Made by a program: the position numbers and the translations under genes | The notes under the pieces: model-generated | What the model saw: the letters and a program-made list of their open reading frames with translations, nothing else | Told to the model about the DNA's origin: nothing | The model's database searches: none | Assembly (NCBI GenBank): GCA_903901015.1 | Contig: CAIUPH010000026.1 | Span: 62,001-126,000 of the forward strand | Length of the DNA stretch: 64,000 bases | From: Candidatus Bathyarchaeota archaeon | GTDB lineage: Archaea; Thermoproteota; Bathyarchaeia; Bathyarchaeales; Bathycorpusculaceae | Direction: 5' to 3' | Part shown: positions 17,238-26,053 of the stretch, one piece after another | Position numbering within the stretch: the first letter of the stretch is position 1 | How the letters are laid out: every line of letters begins with the position of its first letter

Positions 17238-17393
17238 ATGACGACAAAAAAATCAAAAGTAAATGATGTAAGACACAAAACAGACTTCACTAAATTTAAA
17301 CCCCAAGAAGTCAAAAAGAACCAGTATCAAAACACCAAAAGAATTAACACGTTTTTGCCCGTTTCAAATGAAGAGGCACCAAAAACTAAATAG
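17238..17393 (+). CDS. small Lys-rich hypothetical protein (51 aa)
   Basis: ATG at 17238 with GAGGT at 17225-17229, 8 nt upstream. The protein is hydrophilic and basic (MTTKKSKVNDV at the start, NEEAPKTK at the end) without cysteines or hydrophobic segments. No family is recognised. Support comes only from the ribosome-binding site and an uninterrupted frame. Confidence 0.35.
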   Translation: MTTKKSKVNDVRHKTDFTKFKPQEVKKNQYQNTKRINTFLPVSNEEAPKTK

Positions 17394-17452
17394 CTCAAAA
17401 ATTTTTCAATCTCATAATTCAGACAATCTATTCCATGCTTTGTACTAAAGTA

Positions 17453-17512
17453 ACCAGCTCCGCTTTTGTGTCGGTTGTTGCGTATAGGTTTTTTTGGAGC
17501 AAATACTTTAGA
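17453..17512 (+). repeat. dispersed intergenic repeat family B, copy 1
   Basis: Contains TCGGTTGTTGCGTATAGG, then a T run, then TTTAGAAAAA. Related copies lie at 31757-31845 and, inverted, at 34041-34115. It falls in the 322-nt gap before the ribosomal operon, which otherwise holds only the L3 promoter. Confidence 0.5.
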
Positions 17513-17668
17513 AAAATCTGTCTCGTAGCTGTCAGCAAATGACAAGGCTGTAGATGTTTGCAAATCAACGCCACCCCCGAAAGTCTTTGAGCCAACAGGG
17601 AAAAACTAGGAATAGCTGATTTGCACATTCAATAGTCTGCACATCGTTTTGCGTTTTTGACGGCAACG

Positions 17669-17676
17669 TTTATAAC
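17669..17676 (+). promoter_or_regulatory. TATA box of ribosomal operon
   Basis: TTTATAAC lies 40 nt before the ATG of L3, in an AT-rich stretch with no closer gene upstream. It fits an archaeal promoter for the L3-L4-L23-L2-S19 operon. Confidence 0.5.
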
Positions 17677-17715
17677 TGAACCTACTATTTTGTAAAGGCG
17701 CGAAGCGGAAGTACT

Positions 17716-18732
17716 ATGGGACATCGTAAAACTCATGCTCCAAAACATGGTTCATTAGCCTATTTGCCAAGGCACCGTGCGAAGAAACCAACAGCACGGA
17801 TAAGATACTGGCCAAAAATAAATTCAGAATCTCCTAAACTACTAGGTTTTTCAGCAGCCTACAAAGCAGGCATGACTTATGTCTTCACCATCGAAGACCG
17901 TAAACGTTCACCCCACTTTGGCAAAGAAGTGGCGCGAGCAGTAACCATTCTTGAAACTCCACCGATAATCATCTGTGGAATACGGACTTACACTAAAACA
18001 CCATATGGGCTCCAAAACATATCGGAAGCCTGGATGAAAGACCCACCAGCAATACTAGACCGGAAACTAGTTCTGCCAGACAACTTCAACACTGAAGCAA
18101 TGCTCGAAAAACTCTCGCAGAACCTCGAACAAACAAACATAGTTCGAGTCATCGCCGCCACACAACCATCACAAACCAGTCTCTCAAAGAAGAAACCTGA
18201 AACAAGCGAAATCCAAATCGGCGGCGGAACAATCGCCCAGCAATTCGAGTACGCAAAACAACTTTTAGGCAAAACCGTAACCCCTGAAGAGGTCTTCAAA
18301 GAGGGACAATACATCGACGTCGGCGGAATCACCGTGGGTAAAGGTTTTCAAGGTCCAGTTAAACGTTGGGGAGTAACATGCCTACAGCATAAAGGCAGAA
18401 AAACCAAACGAGGTATCGCAACTTTAGGCCCCTGGAATCCACACCACCTCATGTACTCAATCCCACGAGCAGGCCAAATGGGATACCACCAACGCATCGA
18501 ATTCAACAAACGCATACTCAAAATCGGCAAAAACGGCAAAGAAGTCACCGTTAAAGGCGGCTTCATCCGATATGGCGAAGTAAACGGACCCTACATGCTA
18601 CTCTCAGGAAGTATCCCCGGCACAGAAAAACGCCAAATACGCCTCCGAGTTCCAGCACGTCCACCCACCGAAACACCGGAAACACCACCACAAGTAACAT
18701 ATATATCACTGGAGTCCCCACAAGGAAAATAA
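17716..18732 (+). CDS. rpl3: 50S ribosomal protein L3
   Basis: 338 aa, archaeal/eukaryotic-type uL3. MGHRKTHAPKHGSLAYLPR is the typical N-terminus, and GFSAAYKAGMTYV and VKRWGVTCLQHKGRKTKRG (the central loop near the peptidyl-transferase centre) are strongly conserved. It is the first gene of the S10-type operon; rpl4 starts 14 nt after its stop. Confidence 0.97.
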   Translation: MGHRKTHAPKHGSLAYLPRHRAKKPTARIRYWPKINSESPKLLGFSAAYKAGMTYVFTIEDRKRSPHFGKEVARAVTILETPPIIICGIRTYTKTPYGLQNISEAWMKDPPAILDRKLVLPDNFNTEAMLEKLSQNLEQTNIVRVIAATQPSQTSLSKKKPETSEIQIGGGTIAQQFEYAKQLLGKTVTPEEVFKEGQYIDVGGITVGKGFQGPVKRWGVTCLQHKGRKTKRGIATLGPWNPHHLMYSIPRAGQMGYHQRIEFNKRILKIGKNGKEVTVKGGFIRYGEVNGPYMLLSGSIPGTEKRQIRLRVPARPPTETPETPPQVTYISLESPQGK

Positions 18733-18745
18733 GGTGAATTAAGCC

Positions 18746-19525
18746 ATGGCACAAAAAACAGCAGAAATCTTTGACTTGCAAGGCAAATCAACAGGCAAAA
18801 TTACGCTTCCCACTGTTTTCTCTACACCCCTACGACCAGATGTGATTAAACGCGCCGTCTTAGCCATCCAATCCAACAGACGCCAGCCTCAAGGTAGAGA
18901 CCCAATGGCTGGAAAGAAAACCACCGCAGAATCACGCGGAACAGGTAGCGCAACCGCAAGAGTTCCACGCATGAAAAGCGGCGCGGGCAGAGCAGCTTTT
19001 GCTCCATCCACCGTTGGCGGAAGACAGCCCCATCCGCCAAGAATCGAAAAGAAAATAGTGCGTGCGATTCCAAAGAAGGAAGCAAAATTAGCTTTAATTT
19101 CAGCCATCGCAGCAACCGGGCAAAAAGAAACCATAACAAGCCGAGGACACAAAATCGGTGACGTTACAGAGTTTCCACTGATTGTTGAAGACGCATTTGA
19201 AAACTTGACAAAAGCAAGCGAAGTCGAAAACACATTCGCAAACCTTGGAATAGCTGAGGATTTAACCCGAGTACGGGACAGCCGCAGCGTCCGCGCAGGC
19301 AAAGGCAAGCACAGAGGCAGAAAAATGAAGCAAGCCATCGGTCCACTCATCGTGGTCGTTGATGGAAAAAGCTTAGTTAACGCTGCCAGCAACCTTCCAG
19401 GCGTACAAATAACCACCGTCACTAACCTCAACACTGAAATGTTAGCCCCGGGAACACACGCAGGAAGATTAACCGTTTGGACTAACGGCGCAATCGAAAA
19501 ACTAAACACCCTCTATGGAGAATAA
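18746..19525 (+). CDS. rpl4: 50S ribosomal protein L4
   Basis: 259 aa, archaeal uL4 (L4e/L1e type). PLRPDVIKRAVLAIQSNR and QGRDPMAGKKTTAESRGTG carry the conserved extended loop that lines the exit tunnel; a Rossmann-like core follows. The start ATG 18746 is preceded by AGGTGA. It lies between L3 and L23 in the normal archaeal order. Confidence 0.97.
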   Translation: MAQKTAEIFDLQGKSTGKITLPTVFSTPLRPDVIKRAVLAIQSNRRQPQGRDPMAGKKTTAESRGTGSATARVPRMKSGAGRAAFAPSTVGGRQPHPPRIEKKIVRAIPKKEAKLALISAIAATGQKETITSRGHKIGDVTEFPLIVEDAFENLTKASEVENTFANLGIAEDLTRVRDSRSVRAGKGKHRGRKMKQAIGPLIVVVDGKSLVNAASNLPGVQITTVTNLNTEMLAPGTHAGRLTVWTNGAIEKLNTLYGE

Positions 19526-19530
19526 ATGCA

Positions 19531-19791
19531 ATGGACATTAATGACATAATTATTTTCCCGTTGATGACGGAATCCGCCAGCGTAATGGTTGAAAAAGACA
19601 ACAAACTAATTTTCATAGTTAACATCAAAGCAGGCAAAACCGACGTTAAACGCGCCGTTGAAACCCTCTATGAGGTTAAAGTTAAAAAAATCAACCTGCT
19701 CATTACTCCTCAGGGCGAAAAGAAAGCGTTCGTGAAGCTAAAACCAGAATTCAAAGCTTCAGACGTTGCAATTAAACTTGGAATACTCTAA
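19531..19791 (+). CDS. rpl23: 50S ribosomal protein L23
   Basis: 86 aa, uL23. FPLMTESASVMVEKDNKLIF and VKRAVETLYEVKVKKINLL match the family; it sits at the tunnel exit and contacts SRP. It starts 6 nt after the L4 stop. Confidence 0.95.
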   Translation: MDINDIIIFPLMTESASVMVEKDNKLIFIVNIKAGKTDVKRAVETLYEVKVKKINLLITPQGEKKAFVKLKPEFKASDVAIKLGIL

Positions 19792-19809
19792 CACTAGAAG
19801 GCATGACTT

Positions 19810-20550
19810 ATGGGAAAACGAATTCGTGTTCAAAGAAGGGGTCGCGGTGGAAGAAACTTCCGCGCCAACACACACAAACGTGTTGCTCCAGCAAAGTACC
19901 CTGCAATAGCACCTAAACAATCCTTTGAAGCCTCAATAATGGGCACAATCACAGATCTCGTTCACGACCCAGGCCGTGGTTCACCGCTGTCACTGATCAA
20001 ATTCGAGAACGGCTTATCCATCTACACAGTTGTTCCTGAAGGCGTTTTCACTGGACAACAAATCTGCTACGGCGGAAAAGCTCCAGCGGAAATAGGCAAC
20101 ATTATCCCACTGGGCAAAGTTCCAGAAGGAACGATCGTTTGCGATCTTGAACTTCGTCCAGGCGACGGAGGAAAGATGGCGAAGTCTTCAGGTGCATACG
20201 CAACCGTAGTCGGTCACACACCGCAAGGCACCATGATTCGTTTGCCTTCGGGACGCACACGCTACGTTGACGATTACTGCCTATCAACTGTCGGTGTAAT
20301 TTCCGCTTCAGGAAGAATCGAAAAGCCATTCCTGAAAGCAGGCGCGAAATTCCATTTGATGAAAGCAAAAGGACACACTTACCCACGAACAAGTGGTCGC
20401 AAAATGGTTCCAGCTTGCCACCCATTCGGAAGCAGCAAACGCAGCTCTCGCAGATGCACAACAACCTCGCACGGTGCTCCACCAGGACAGAAAGTCGGAC
20501 TCATCGCTGCTCGTGGCCCAGGACAGAAGAAGAAACGGGCAATCCGCTAA
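19810..20550 (+). CDS. rpl2: 50S ribosomal protein L2
   Basis: 246 aa, uL2. MGKRIRVQRRGRGG at the N-terminus and the C-terminal histidine-bearing segment (TSHGAPPGQKVGLIAARG) are the usual landmarks; the latter lies near the peptidyl-transferase centre. Position between L23 and S19 is standard. Confidence 0.97.
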   Translation: MGKRIRVQRRGRGGRNFRANTHKRVAPAKYPAIAPKQSFEASIMGTITDLVHDPGRGSPLSLIKFENGLSIYTVVPEGVFTGQQICYGGKAPAEIGNIIPLGKVPEGTIVCDLELRPGDGGKMAKSSGAYATVVGHTPQGTMIRLPSGRTRYVDDYCLSTVGVISASGRIEKPFLKAGAKFHLMKAKGHTYPRTSGRKMVPACHPFGSSKRSSRRCTTTSHGAPPGQKVGLIAARGPGQKKKRAIR

Positions 20551-20594
20551 GGAAACTATAAAAGAAAAAAAATCAAGTTAAGGAATGTTGAAAG

Positions 20595-20999
20595 ATGCCG
20601 AAAGAATTTAGCTACCGTGGACACAACCTCAACAGCATAACAGCTATGTCCATGGATGAGTTCATCAATATACTTCCCTCACGCCAACGAAGAAGCCTAC
20701 AACGCGGATTAACACCAGAACAACGCATCCTGCTCGAGAAACTACGCGAAGCCAAAGAAGCCCAAAAAGAAGGCAAAGAATTCAGCTTGAAAACACACGT
20801 CCGAGACCTAATCATTCTGCCAGAGATGGTGGGCGCAAAAATCGGAATCCACAATGGCAAAGAATTCGTTGCAGTCGACATAAAACCTGAAATGATCGGG
20901 CACTACCTTGGCGAATTCGCAATCACCAACAAGCCAGTCCGCCATGGAACTCCTGGTATCGGCGCATCACGTTCATCAATGTACGTGCCGCTGAAATAA
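20595..20999 (+). CDS. rps19: 30S ribosomal protein S19
   Basis: 134 aa, archaeal uS19. [19 protein letters not shown] and a C-terminal [19 protein letters not shown] with the family glycines are diagnostic. It is the last gene of the cluster here; the usual next genes (L22, S3, L29) do not follow. Confidence 0.96.
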   Translation: MPKEFSYRGHNLNSITAMSMDEFINILPSRQRRSLQRGLTPEQRILLEKLREAKEAQKEGKEFSLKTHVRDLIILPEMVGAKIGIHNGKEFVAVDIKPEMIGHYLGEFAITNKPVRHGTPGIGASRSSMYVPLK

Positions 21000-21003
21000 A
21001 CCA

Positions 21004-21034
21004 ATTTCTTTCTTTTGTTTTATCCTTTGTTTTG
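21004..21034 (+). terminator. T-rich archaeal terminator after S19
   Basis: Several T runs separated by C and G start 5 nt after the S19 stop, matching the U-rich intrinsic terminators of archaea. This supports a true operon end after S19. Confidence 0.5.
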
Positions 21035-21077
21035 TTGATGCTTTCGTATACCCCAGTATGTTTTTAGCTTTTTAATG

Positions 21078-21150
21078 GCTTATGAAAACGCCAATACTGA
21101 CCTACCCCTCTTTAGGGTTCTGCATCGATATGATATTTGGATCTGAGGGG
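21078..21150 (-). repeat. dispersed repeat family A, copy 1 (inverted)
   Basis: On the minus strand it reads AGAGGGGTAGGTC, then TATTGGCGTTTT, the same end as copies 2 and 4. With copy 2 it forms imperfect terminal inverted repeats of about 30 bp around 21085-21330. Confidence 0.55.
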
Positions 21151-21259
21151 TGTGCTGTATTCTGTTTTTGGGTGGTTTGTTGCTTTTTTTCTGTTACAAT
21201 AAAGTTGTCCGTCAGGAAAGTTAAACAGCGAAGAAAATACAAAACTGAATTGTGCACAG

Positions 21260-21330
21260 GGCTCGGATCCTATTAGAGGTTCCATGTTGAAACGATAGAG
21301 GGGTAGGTCCTATTGGCCCTTTTCAGCGCC
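21260..21330 (+). repeat. dispersed repeat family A, copy 2
   Basis: Shares 40 of 42 aligned bases with the inverted copy at 34262: GGATCCTATTAG, GGTTC and ATGTTGAAACGATAGAGG appear in the same order. The ~245 bp between and including copies 1 and 2 contain no gene and could be a MITE-like insertion. The remaining part of the 21000-21403 gap shows nothing else. Confidence 0.6.
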
Positions 21331-21403
21331 ATATGCATGTTGAAAAATCAAATTAACGAGAGAAAAGAAAACAAAAATGTTAAGCCCATCAAAGAGGCTT
21401 GGG

Positions 21404-22087
21404 TTATTCTCTGCTTGAGAGAACTATAATGTAGTCTGCTGTGTCAGCGCACATGTCTGCAGCCTGCTCGATGAACTCGATGAGGTCATCGAATATTACC
21501 ATGGCGCCGCAGTTTATGTTTACGCCGTACTTGACGAATAGGCTTTTGGCTTTGAGGTATTCAATGTCGATTGCATGTTCGATTTCGCCGACTTGCTGGG
21601 CTTCTTTTATGGCTTCAGTGGGGTTGGATGAGATTTTCTCGATGCTGCTTCGAAGCGTTTGAGCCGTTTCCACTAGTTTACCCGTCATGTAAACGGTTTT
21701 CTCTGTTAGTTCCGATGGAATGTCGGCGTCAGCGAGCATTTCGAGGCATCTGGCTGCGTCTTTAGTGTGGTCTGCCAGCGTATCTAATCGTTTGACAAGG
21801 TGAAGCAGGTCTTCACGGTAATCTGCAACCAGTGCTGCACCCTTCGACAACTCCATGAAAACGTCTGTTCGCAGAGCATCAACTTCCTCTTCTGCCTTGT
21901 AGAGGTTTTCAATGTATTTTTTAGATTCTTTAAAGTTCTTATCCGCGAAGCTTTTGGTTGCTTTATTCAGCCACGTTACCGTGTCAAAAGCCTTCGTGAT
22001 TTGATCGTGAGCTAGTTCTAATCCTCTGGTTTTGCGTCTTTGCTCAAACCAATCGTAACTTTTTTTCTCCACCCACAGCATCTCCAT
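21404..22087 (-). CDS. DUF47 (PhoU-like) family protein
   Basis: 227 aa, all-helical. VEKKSYDWFEQRRKTRGLELAHD and repeated acidic helices (EEEVDALRTDVFMELSKGA, LAAD-type pairs such as RLDTLADHTKDAARCLEML) match the DUF47/PhoU-like group, which binds metals and often works with PitA-type phosphate transporters. No transporter gene is adjacent. Normal length. Phosphate-related regulation is inferred from the family only. Confidence 0.85.
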   Translation of the reverse strand: MEMLWVEKKSYDWFEQRRKTRGLELAHDQITKAFDTVTWLNKATKSFADKNFKESKKYIENLYKAEEEVDALRTDVFMELSKGAALVADYREDLLHLVKRLDTLADHTKDAARCLEMLADADIPSELTEKTVYMTGKLVETAQTLRSSIEKISSNPTEAIKEAQQVGEIEHAIDIEYLKAKSLFVKYGVNINCGAMVIFDDLIEFIEQAADMCADTADYIIVLSSRE

Positions 22088-22188
22088 TGTGTTTAAACAT
22101 TTATTCTTGTTTGCAGATATAACCCTTCTCTTAATAGGGTTTTTACCGCTAACTTCTTTGGTTATGGTTCTTTCTTAAAAACGCTTTT

Positions 22189-22287
22189 TTAGATTAAGCT
22201 GGCGTCAATCGATAAGAGCCAATCGTAAAAAAGTTCAGCGTTTTTAATTTTCACTTGCTTTGCATCATTTAGTTTTTGTTTCAACAT
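22189..22287 (-). CDS. possible 32-aa micro-ORF
   Basis: ATG at 22287 follows a GAGGGG Shine-Dalgarno-like run; the product begins MLKQKLNDAKQV and ends LLSIDASLI. No family is recognised and chance is possible. The rest of the 22088-22472 gap shows nothing definite. Confidence 0.2.
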   Translation of the reverse strand: MLKQKLNDAKQVKIKNAELFYDWLLSIDASLI

Positions 22288-22472
22288 TTTCCCCTCAAAC
22301 AACAACTCGATTAAACATGACTGAAGTACACCATGCCGCTTCGGGTTTTGCACGCTGCTTTATGGGTTTTTAGTTTGCATGGCGCAGCACGCTAAAACAT
22401 ACTTGCCCACTACTACCCTATTTAGAGTTGCCCAAATAATCTATAGAGACCACATTAGACTATATTGACATT

Positions 22473-23405
22473 TTAGTGTTGAAGGACAACCTTTGCCAAC
22501 GCAACCTTATCTTCTAAACTCTTCATAACTGTATTTGCCACTTTCACATCGAGTCCAAGCTGTTCAAGTCTGCCCTTCGCCCCAGCATCCTTTGTGTCAA
22601 TGACAAAAGCATCGAGGAAGTCACTGTAAAACTCTGCAACCCCAAACGCAGAGACTTCCACGCCTAAACTGCGCAGCATTTTATCCGCGGGACCCTTAAT
22701 GGGCAAACCGGCAACTATGGGGCTGACACCGACGACCCTTGCGTTTGTCCGCTTCAACGCATCTCTCACCCCATCAACGGAAAGGATAGTGCCGATGCTA
22801 ACGACGGGATTACTGGGGCAAACGACAACCGTCTCCGCATCCAGTATTGCGTCCAGAACTCCAGGCGAAGGCTTCGCAGTGGCTGCGCCGACGAATTCCA
22901 CGCTTAAAATCTCGTCTTTAGCTTGCCTTCGAACAAAATACTCTTCAAAATGCATTGAGCCTTCACGGGTTTTTACTCTGGTTTCAAACTTGTCGTTGGA
23001 CATGGGCAAAACCTTCACGCCTAAACCTAATACATCGCAGATTTCACTGGTGATTTGTGTCAACGTGAAACCTTGCTTTAACCGTTGAGTTCTATAGAGG
23101 TGAGTTGCTAAATCCCTGTCGCCCAAGCCAAACCACGTGTCTTCTCCGTGTTTTCTGAGCGTTTCGAGGCATCGGAAAGTGTCGCCCCTGATGCCCCAAC
23201 CCTTCACTTCATCGACAATGCCTGCCAATGTGTACGTGACGATGTCAACGTCGGGCGAGATGTGCAAACCGAAAAGTTCGATGTCGTCGCCAGTGTTTAC
23301 TACAACCGAGAGGTCTTCTTCTTTAACCAGCTTCGTTAAACCCGTTAGGAACCTGGCTGCGCCCACTCCTCCCGCTAAAGCCGTAATCAAAACAGGTACA
23401 TCCAA
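22473..23405 (-). CDS. cofD: 2-phospho-L-lactate transferase (coenzyme F420 biosynthesis)
   Basis: 310 aa. It joins the activated phospholactyl (or phosphoenolpyruvyl) moiety to the deazaflavin Fo to give F420-0 or its dehydro form. ALAGGVGAARFLTGL is the N-terminal nucleotide loop, VVNTGDDIELFGLHISPDVD the metal/Fo-site signature, and GWGIRGDTF and GLGDRDLATH are further hallmarks. TTG at 23405 directly follows the moaE stop, so the two are co-transcribed. It implies F420 synthesis in this organism; no other cof genes are in the window. Confidence 0.93.
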   Translation of the reverse strand: MDVPVLITALAGGVGAARFLTGLTKLVKEEDLSVVVNTGDDIELFGLHISPDVDIVTYTLAGIVDEVKGWGIRGDTFRCLETLRKHGEDTWFGLGDRDLATHLYRTQRLKQGFTLTQITSEICDVLGLGVKVLPMSNDKFETRVKTREGSMHFEEYFVRRQAKDEILSVEFVGAATAKPSPGVLDAILDAETVVVCPSNPVVSIGTILSVDGVRDALKRTNARVVGVSPIVAGLPIKGPADKMLRSLGVEVSAFGVAEFYSDFLDAFVIDTKDAGAKGRLEQLGLDVKVANTVMKSLEDKVALAKVVLQH

Positions 23406-23867
23406 TCAGCGATTGTGTTTTTCTGAAACCCAGTATTCCTTTGCGGAGCCTTTCTTGGTTGTTATGTGTTCTTTTTTGAAAACTGGCACTTCACTCTTGT
23501 AACGCTCCACCGCTTCGCGAAGGACGGGAAAAACGTCTGTTCGATGAGCCCCTGCAACCGCCACGTAGACCAAGTCTTCGCCAACGTTGAATTCGCCCAG
23601 TAAATGATGAATCTGCACGTTCACTATTCCAGGGTTCTGGGTTAATTCCTCACTTATTTTGTTGAGCACCTGATCGGCTTTTTCTTCATATGACTCGATG
23701 GTGAGTTTCTGTACACTTTCCTTCTCTGAATCAAGCGTTTCGCCGCGGACAACACCGATGAATAGGCCTATTGCACCGGCTTTGTGGTAGTTGGGGTCTT
23801 TTTTGATGTTGTCGATTGCGTCTTGGGCGTTGAATGTTCCTTTTTTGTGCACACCAGCGTTAGTCAA
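23406..23867 (-). CDS. moaE: molybdopterin synthase catalytic subunit MoaE
   Basis: 153 aa. GAIGLFIGVVRGETL, VQIHHLLGEFNVGEDLVYVAVAGAHR and SEVPVFKKEHI carry the conserved MoaE positions, including the catalytic lysine in the FKKE segment. With MoaD thiocarboxylate it inserts dithiolene sulfur into precursor Z. No moaD is adjacent. It is upstream of cofD in one operon. Confidence 0.9.
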   Translation of the reverse strand: MTNAGVHKKGTFNAQDAIDNIKKDPNYHKAGAIGLFIGVVRGETLDSEKESVQKLTIESYEEKADQVLNKISEELTQNPGIVNVQIHHLLGEFNVGEDLVYVAVAGAHRTDVFPVLREAVERYKSEVPVFKKEHITTKKGSAKEYWVSEKHNR

Positions 23868-23953
23868 AACTTAGTCTCCTGTTTAGAAAATAGTTAAGTG
23901 AGGTGTCTAAAACTGTTTACGGTTAAAGAATAAAATAAAAAAGAAAGAAATGT

Positions 23954-24592
23954 TTAGGCTGGAACAGCTGCTGGTTCTGGTGCTGCTTCTGCTGGTACCT
24001 GTGGCAGTTTTGCTGGTGCTGAAATTAGCTTGGATTTGCGTATGCCGACGTGTCTTAGCGGTGCAACGAGTTTAGCTTGGTTATAGATGTCTGAAGCGAT
24101 TTTGCCAAGAACCATTTCTTGAACGAACTGGTCGAGTGTTAATGCAGCGGCTTTTTCTTTGATGGTTTTTGTCATCATAACGCGGATGATTTTTTCCTGT
24201 GAAGTCTTTATTCGTGAAAGCGTCAGTGCTGAAACAGAGATTCTGAGTTTGTAGCCGTCTTTTGTGGTTAAGTTGAATAAACCATCAACTTTGGTGGTTC
24301 TTCTTCTAACTAAGCTGCGTAGGTAATCTCGTGAGTACTCGTGACCTTTAAAGAGGGTTTTGGCGGATTTTCCGTCAACCTCGTTCACTTGGAAGAACAT
24401 TTTCAAGTAATGATGAGAAAAGTCGCCTGTAATATCAAAAAGGGTTGCTTCAACAACTCTGCCGATCATTAATTTTTCTTCTTGTGCAGGAATCGAACCT
24501 AACTCTATGTTACCGAAGAACGAGGGCGCAGTAACCATATACCAGGATTTGCCCCGCCACTTATCGCGTACATGTTTTGTTTTGGCAGACAA
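23954..24592 (-). CDS. rps3ae: 30S ribosomal protein S3Ae
   Basis: 212 aa, eS1 family, archaeal/eukaryotic only. DKWRGKSWYMVTAPSFFG near the start, IGRVVEATLFDITGDF, and GHEYSRDYLRSLVRRRTTK are diagnostic. The C-terminus ends in an Ala/Pro-rich tail. Stand-alone gene between serS and moaE. Confidence 0.95.
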   Translation of the reverse strand: MSAKTKHVRDKWRGKSWYMVTAPSFFGNIELGSIPAQEEKLMIGRVVEATLFDITGDFSHHYLKMFFQVNEVDGKSAKTLFKGHEYSRDYLRSLVRRRTTKVDGLFNLTTKDGYKLRISVSALTLSRIKTSQEKIIRVMMTKTIKEKAAALTLDQFVQEMVLGKIASDIYNQAKLVAPLRHVGIRKSKLISAPAKLPQVPAEAAPEPAAVPA

Positions 24593-24642
24593 CTTTATTT
24601 CCCCAAACGTGCCACAACATTCTCATAGAAATATTAAAAGGT

Positions 24643-25932
24643 TTAGAGTTTTCTACCTATTTTTTCTCTGTCACCCATGTATTTGCGTAGGGCTTGAGGA
24701 ATATTTATCGTTCCGTCCGATTGCTGGTTGTTCTCTATAATCGCGACGATGGTTCTTCCAGTGGCAATAGCCGTCGAATTCAAAGTGTGGACAAAACCTT
24801 TTGGCGCTGCACCTTCTTTTTCCCGGTACTTTATGCCCAGTCGCCTGCCCTGGTAGTCGGTGCAGTTGCTGCATGAAACCACTTCGCGGTACCCGTTCTG
24901 CGCGGGCATCCAGGCTTCAATGTCGTATTTTTTAGCCGCTACGGTTCCGATGTCGCCCGTACAAACGTTAACGACGCGGTAGGCTAAACCGATTTCCTGC
25001 AACAGTGCCTCAGCGTTCGCCAAGAGTTCCTCATGGAGTTTAGCTGAGTCTTCAGGTTTGCAGAAGATGAACTGCTCGATTTTGTTGAATTGATGTGTAC
25101 GGAAGATGCCGCGTGTATCTTTTCCATGTGCTCCTGCTTCTTTGCGGAAACATGTACTCATGCCTGCGAGTTTAACGGGCATGTCTTGTTCTTTGAGGGT
25201 TTCGTTCATGAGCATCGCCGCCATGGGATGCTCGGAAGTCGCGATTAGGTACAGGTCTTCGTTCTCGACTTTGTAGAGGACTTCTTCAAAGTCGCCAAGC
25301 GAAGTTACTCCCTCATACGCTTCACGTTTCATAAGTAGTGGCGGAACAACCGGAGTGTAGCCCTTTTTAGAAAGCTCCTCGATTGCGAAACTCATAAGCG
25401 CCAAATCTAACATTGCGACTTCATGTTTGAGGTAGAAGAACCGTGACCCCGAGATTTTTCCCGCCCGCTCCATGTCGATTTGGCCAAGGTTCAACGCTAA
25501 GTCAATGTGGTTTTTGACTTCAAAATCAAACTTTGGGATTGTTCCCCAAGTTTTCACTTGCACGTTATCGTTTGAGTCCTTGCCCAGCGGAACCGAGTCA
25601 TCTAGCAGGTTTGGTAGGTTCAAGAGGAAACCGTGGGTTTTTTGTTCCTGTTCAGCCACTTGTTTTTCGATAATTTTTATTTTTACATCTATTTCTACTG
25701 CTTTCGCGAATTCGGCGTTGGCTTCTTTGCATGCTTTTTTGAGTTTAGCGATTTCTATGGTTACGAGTTTTCGGTCGTGGCGCAACTCGTTAAGCATAGT
25801 TAAGTTTAGACGCCATGCTTTGTCGACGGTGATTAATTCTTCCAGCATTCCCAGAACATCGGGGTTGCCGCGTTTAGCCAAATTAGCTTTTACAAGTTCG
25901 GGGTTCTCGCGGATAAGCTTGATATCTAACAT
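24643..25932 (-). CDS. serS: seryl-tRNA synthetase
   Basis: About 429 aa, bacterial-type (common) class II SerRS. The N-terminal coiled-coil arm covers about residues 30-100 and contacts the long variable arm of tRNA-Ser. Motif 2 is TCFRKEAGAHGKDTRGIFRTHQF; motif 3 is LNSTAIATGRTIVAIIENNQ, with arginine in ATGR. ATG 25932 gives the standard N-terminus MLDIKLIRENPELV; an upstream in-frame TTG (25962) adds ten unconserved residues. Confidence 0.95.
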   Translation of the reverse strand: MLDIKLIRENPELVKANLAKRGNPDVLGMLEELITVDKAWRLNLTMLNELRHDRKLVTIEIAKLKKACKEANAEFAKAVEIDVKIKIIEKQVAEQEQKTHGFLLNLPNLLDDSVPLGKDSNDNVQVKTWGTIPKFDFEVKNHIDLALNLGQIDMERAGKISGSRFFYLKHEVAMLDLALMSFAIEELSKKGYTPVVPPLLMKREAYEGVTSLGDFEEVLYKVENEDLYLIATSEHPMAAMLMNETLKEQDMPVKLAGMSTCFRKEAGAHGKDTRGIFRTHQFNKIEQFIFCKPEDSAKLHEELLANAEALLQEIGLAYRVVNVCTGDIGTVAAKKYDIEAWMPAQNGYREVVSCSNCTDYQGRRLGIKYREKEGAAPKGFVHTLNSTAIATGRTIVAIIENNQQSDGTINIPQALRKYMGDREKIGRKL

Positions 25933-26053
25933 GTTCTCACGTAGCAATTCTCTATCTAACAAAATCGGCTATTTAACTTTACGATAAAACCGTTTTGGAT
26001 GTAACTAAAAAATAGAAGAAGTTTTGGATGTGGATTCTATTGTTTGCCCAGTC

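Noticed and set aside
18889-19509. 206-aa minus-strand ORF inside rpl4
   Set aside because: Antisense shadow of a strongly conserved ribosomal gene.
22320-22400. Repeated GCACGCT words suggesting an operator
   Set aside because: Arms do not form a proper inverted repeat and the similarity is short.
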